From NCBI GenBank assembly GCA_016763255.1, contig JAESUA010000384.1, forward strand, positions 1-7,636: a DNA stretch of 7,636 nucleotides. The letters are read 5' to 3'. The notes under the pieces are model-generated. The model was not told the DNA's origin and did not search any database. It saw only the letters and a list, made by a program, of their open reading frames with translations. The stretch is from Magnetovibrio sp. Its GTDB lineage: Bacteria; Pseudomonadota; Alphaproteobacteria; Rhodospirillales; Magnetovibrionaceae. Each line of letters starts with the position of its first letter. The first letter of the stretch is position 1. Below are positions 7,312 to 7,636 of the stretch, one piece after another. A program made the position numbers and the translations under genes.

Positions 7312-7636
7312 ATGAGCCAGCTGTTTGATTTGACTGGAAAGGTCGCCTTGTGCACCGGAACCGCCTCCGGTATCGGCCAACGCATGGTAATCGCTTTGTC
7401 CCAAGTTGGGCCGACGTGATCTTGGTCGACCGTCAGGAAGACGCTTTGGCTGAAGCGGCCGAGGCCATTGCGCCGAGGTTCTTTCGCACCGCGCTGACCG
7501 CCAAGGTCTATGACAACCCTGATCTCATCGAACACAACGCCAAGATAACCGCGATCGGTCGCAACGGCGAAGTTACGGCCATTTGACCCGGCAGGGTGAT
7601 CGTTCATGTCGGCCTGATGGATGGCGTTGATGGCAT
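7312..7636 (+). pseudogene. Short-chain dehydrogenase/reductase, frameshifted and internally deleted
   Basis: ATG 7312 has a good GAGGTG site at 7302-7307 and opens MSQLFDLTGKVALCTGTASG followed by IGQ, the SDR Rossmann motif TGxxxGIG. The frame stops at TGA 7417-7419. Moving to the frame beginning at 7410 restores ADVILVDRQEDALAEAAEAI, the second beta-strand with its acidic NAD-selecting Asp. It then jumps straight into FFRTALTAKVYDNPDLIEHN and AIGRNGEV, which belong near the C-terminus of SDRs (the PGxxRT and GRxGEP blocks). About 130 central residues, including the Ser-Tyr-Lys catalytic set, are therefore missing, probably by an internal deletion at an EAIAP/NAIAP-like junction. TGA at 7584-7586 ends that frame, and the remaining bases look like further shifted SDR tail. 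It follows the HpsN-like remnant, as SDR genes do in some sulfonate-diol operons. Confidence 0.8.

Overview
The window looks like an accessory island in a proteobacterial genome, most plausibly a marine or aquatic alphaproteobacterium. That assignment rests on the general look of the proteins, the moderate-to-high G+C, and the carry-over of an HDH-family/SDR catabolic pair. No rRNA, tRNA or other strong taxonomic marker is present, so it is tentative. Three intact, Sec-exported envelope genes, all on the + strand, are bracketed on both sides by broken DNA: transposase remnants on the left and decayed metabolic genes on the right.

Left flank (1-450). The window opens inside the C-terminal end of an ISAs1-family transposase, whose terminal inverted repeat appears to end near base 208. 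Next to it is a frameshifted scrap of an IS481-type transposase (about 262-435). A short leader with a TATAAT box and a 16-bp palindrome precedes the first cargo gene.

Core (616-6406). Gene A (616-3012) encodes a 798-residue Sec-secreted, beta-rich protein with ten cysteines and a probable C-terminal beta-trefoil (fascin-like) domain. A strong intrinsic terminator follows it. Gene B (3156-5519) encodes an unusual lipoprotein: TPR repeats, then an Ala-rich helical stalk, then a complete secretin barrel domain, with no recognisable N0/N1 secretin ring domains. Gene C (5570-6406), 50 bases downstream and probably co-transcribed with B, encodes a pentapeptide-repeat lipoprotein. Together they suggest an outer-membrane or cell-surface assembly: a secretin pore carrying its own TPR adaptor, an exported beta-rich protein that could be its substrate or partner, and an accessory lipoprotein. 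No secretion ATPase, inner-membrane platform protein, pilin or prepilin peptidase lies in the window, so a complete secretion system is not shown.

Right flank (6407-7636). About 320 bases have no convincing gene and contain a G10 tract. They are followed by the C-terminal third of a histidinol-dehydrogenase-family gene with an in-frame stop, then a short-chain dehydrogenase gene with a frameshift and a large internal deletion. This pair resembles the hpsN/hpsO-type 2,3-dihydroxypropane-1-sulfonate genes, but both copies are dead here. The contrast between three long intact genes and wrecked neighbours suggests that the core is a transferred, selected cassette in a decaying region.
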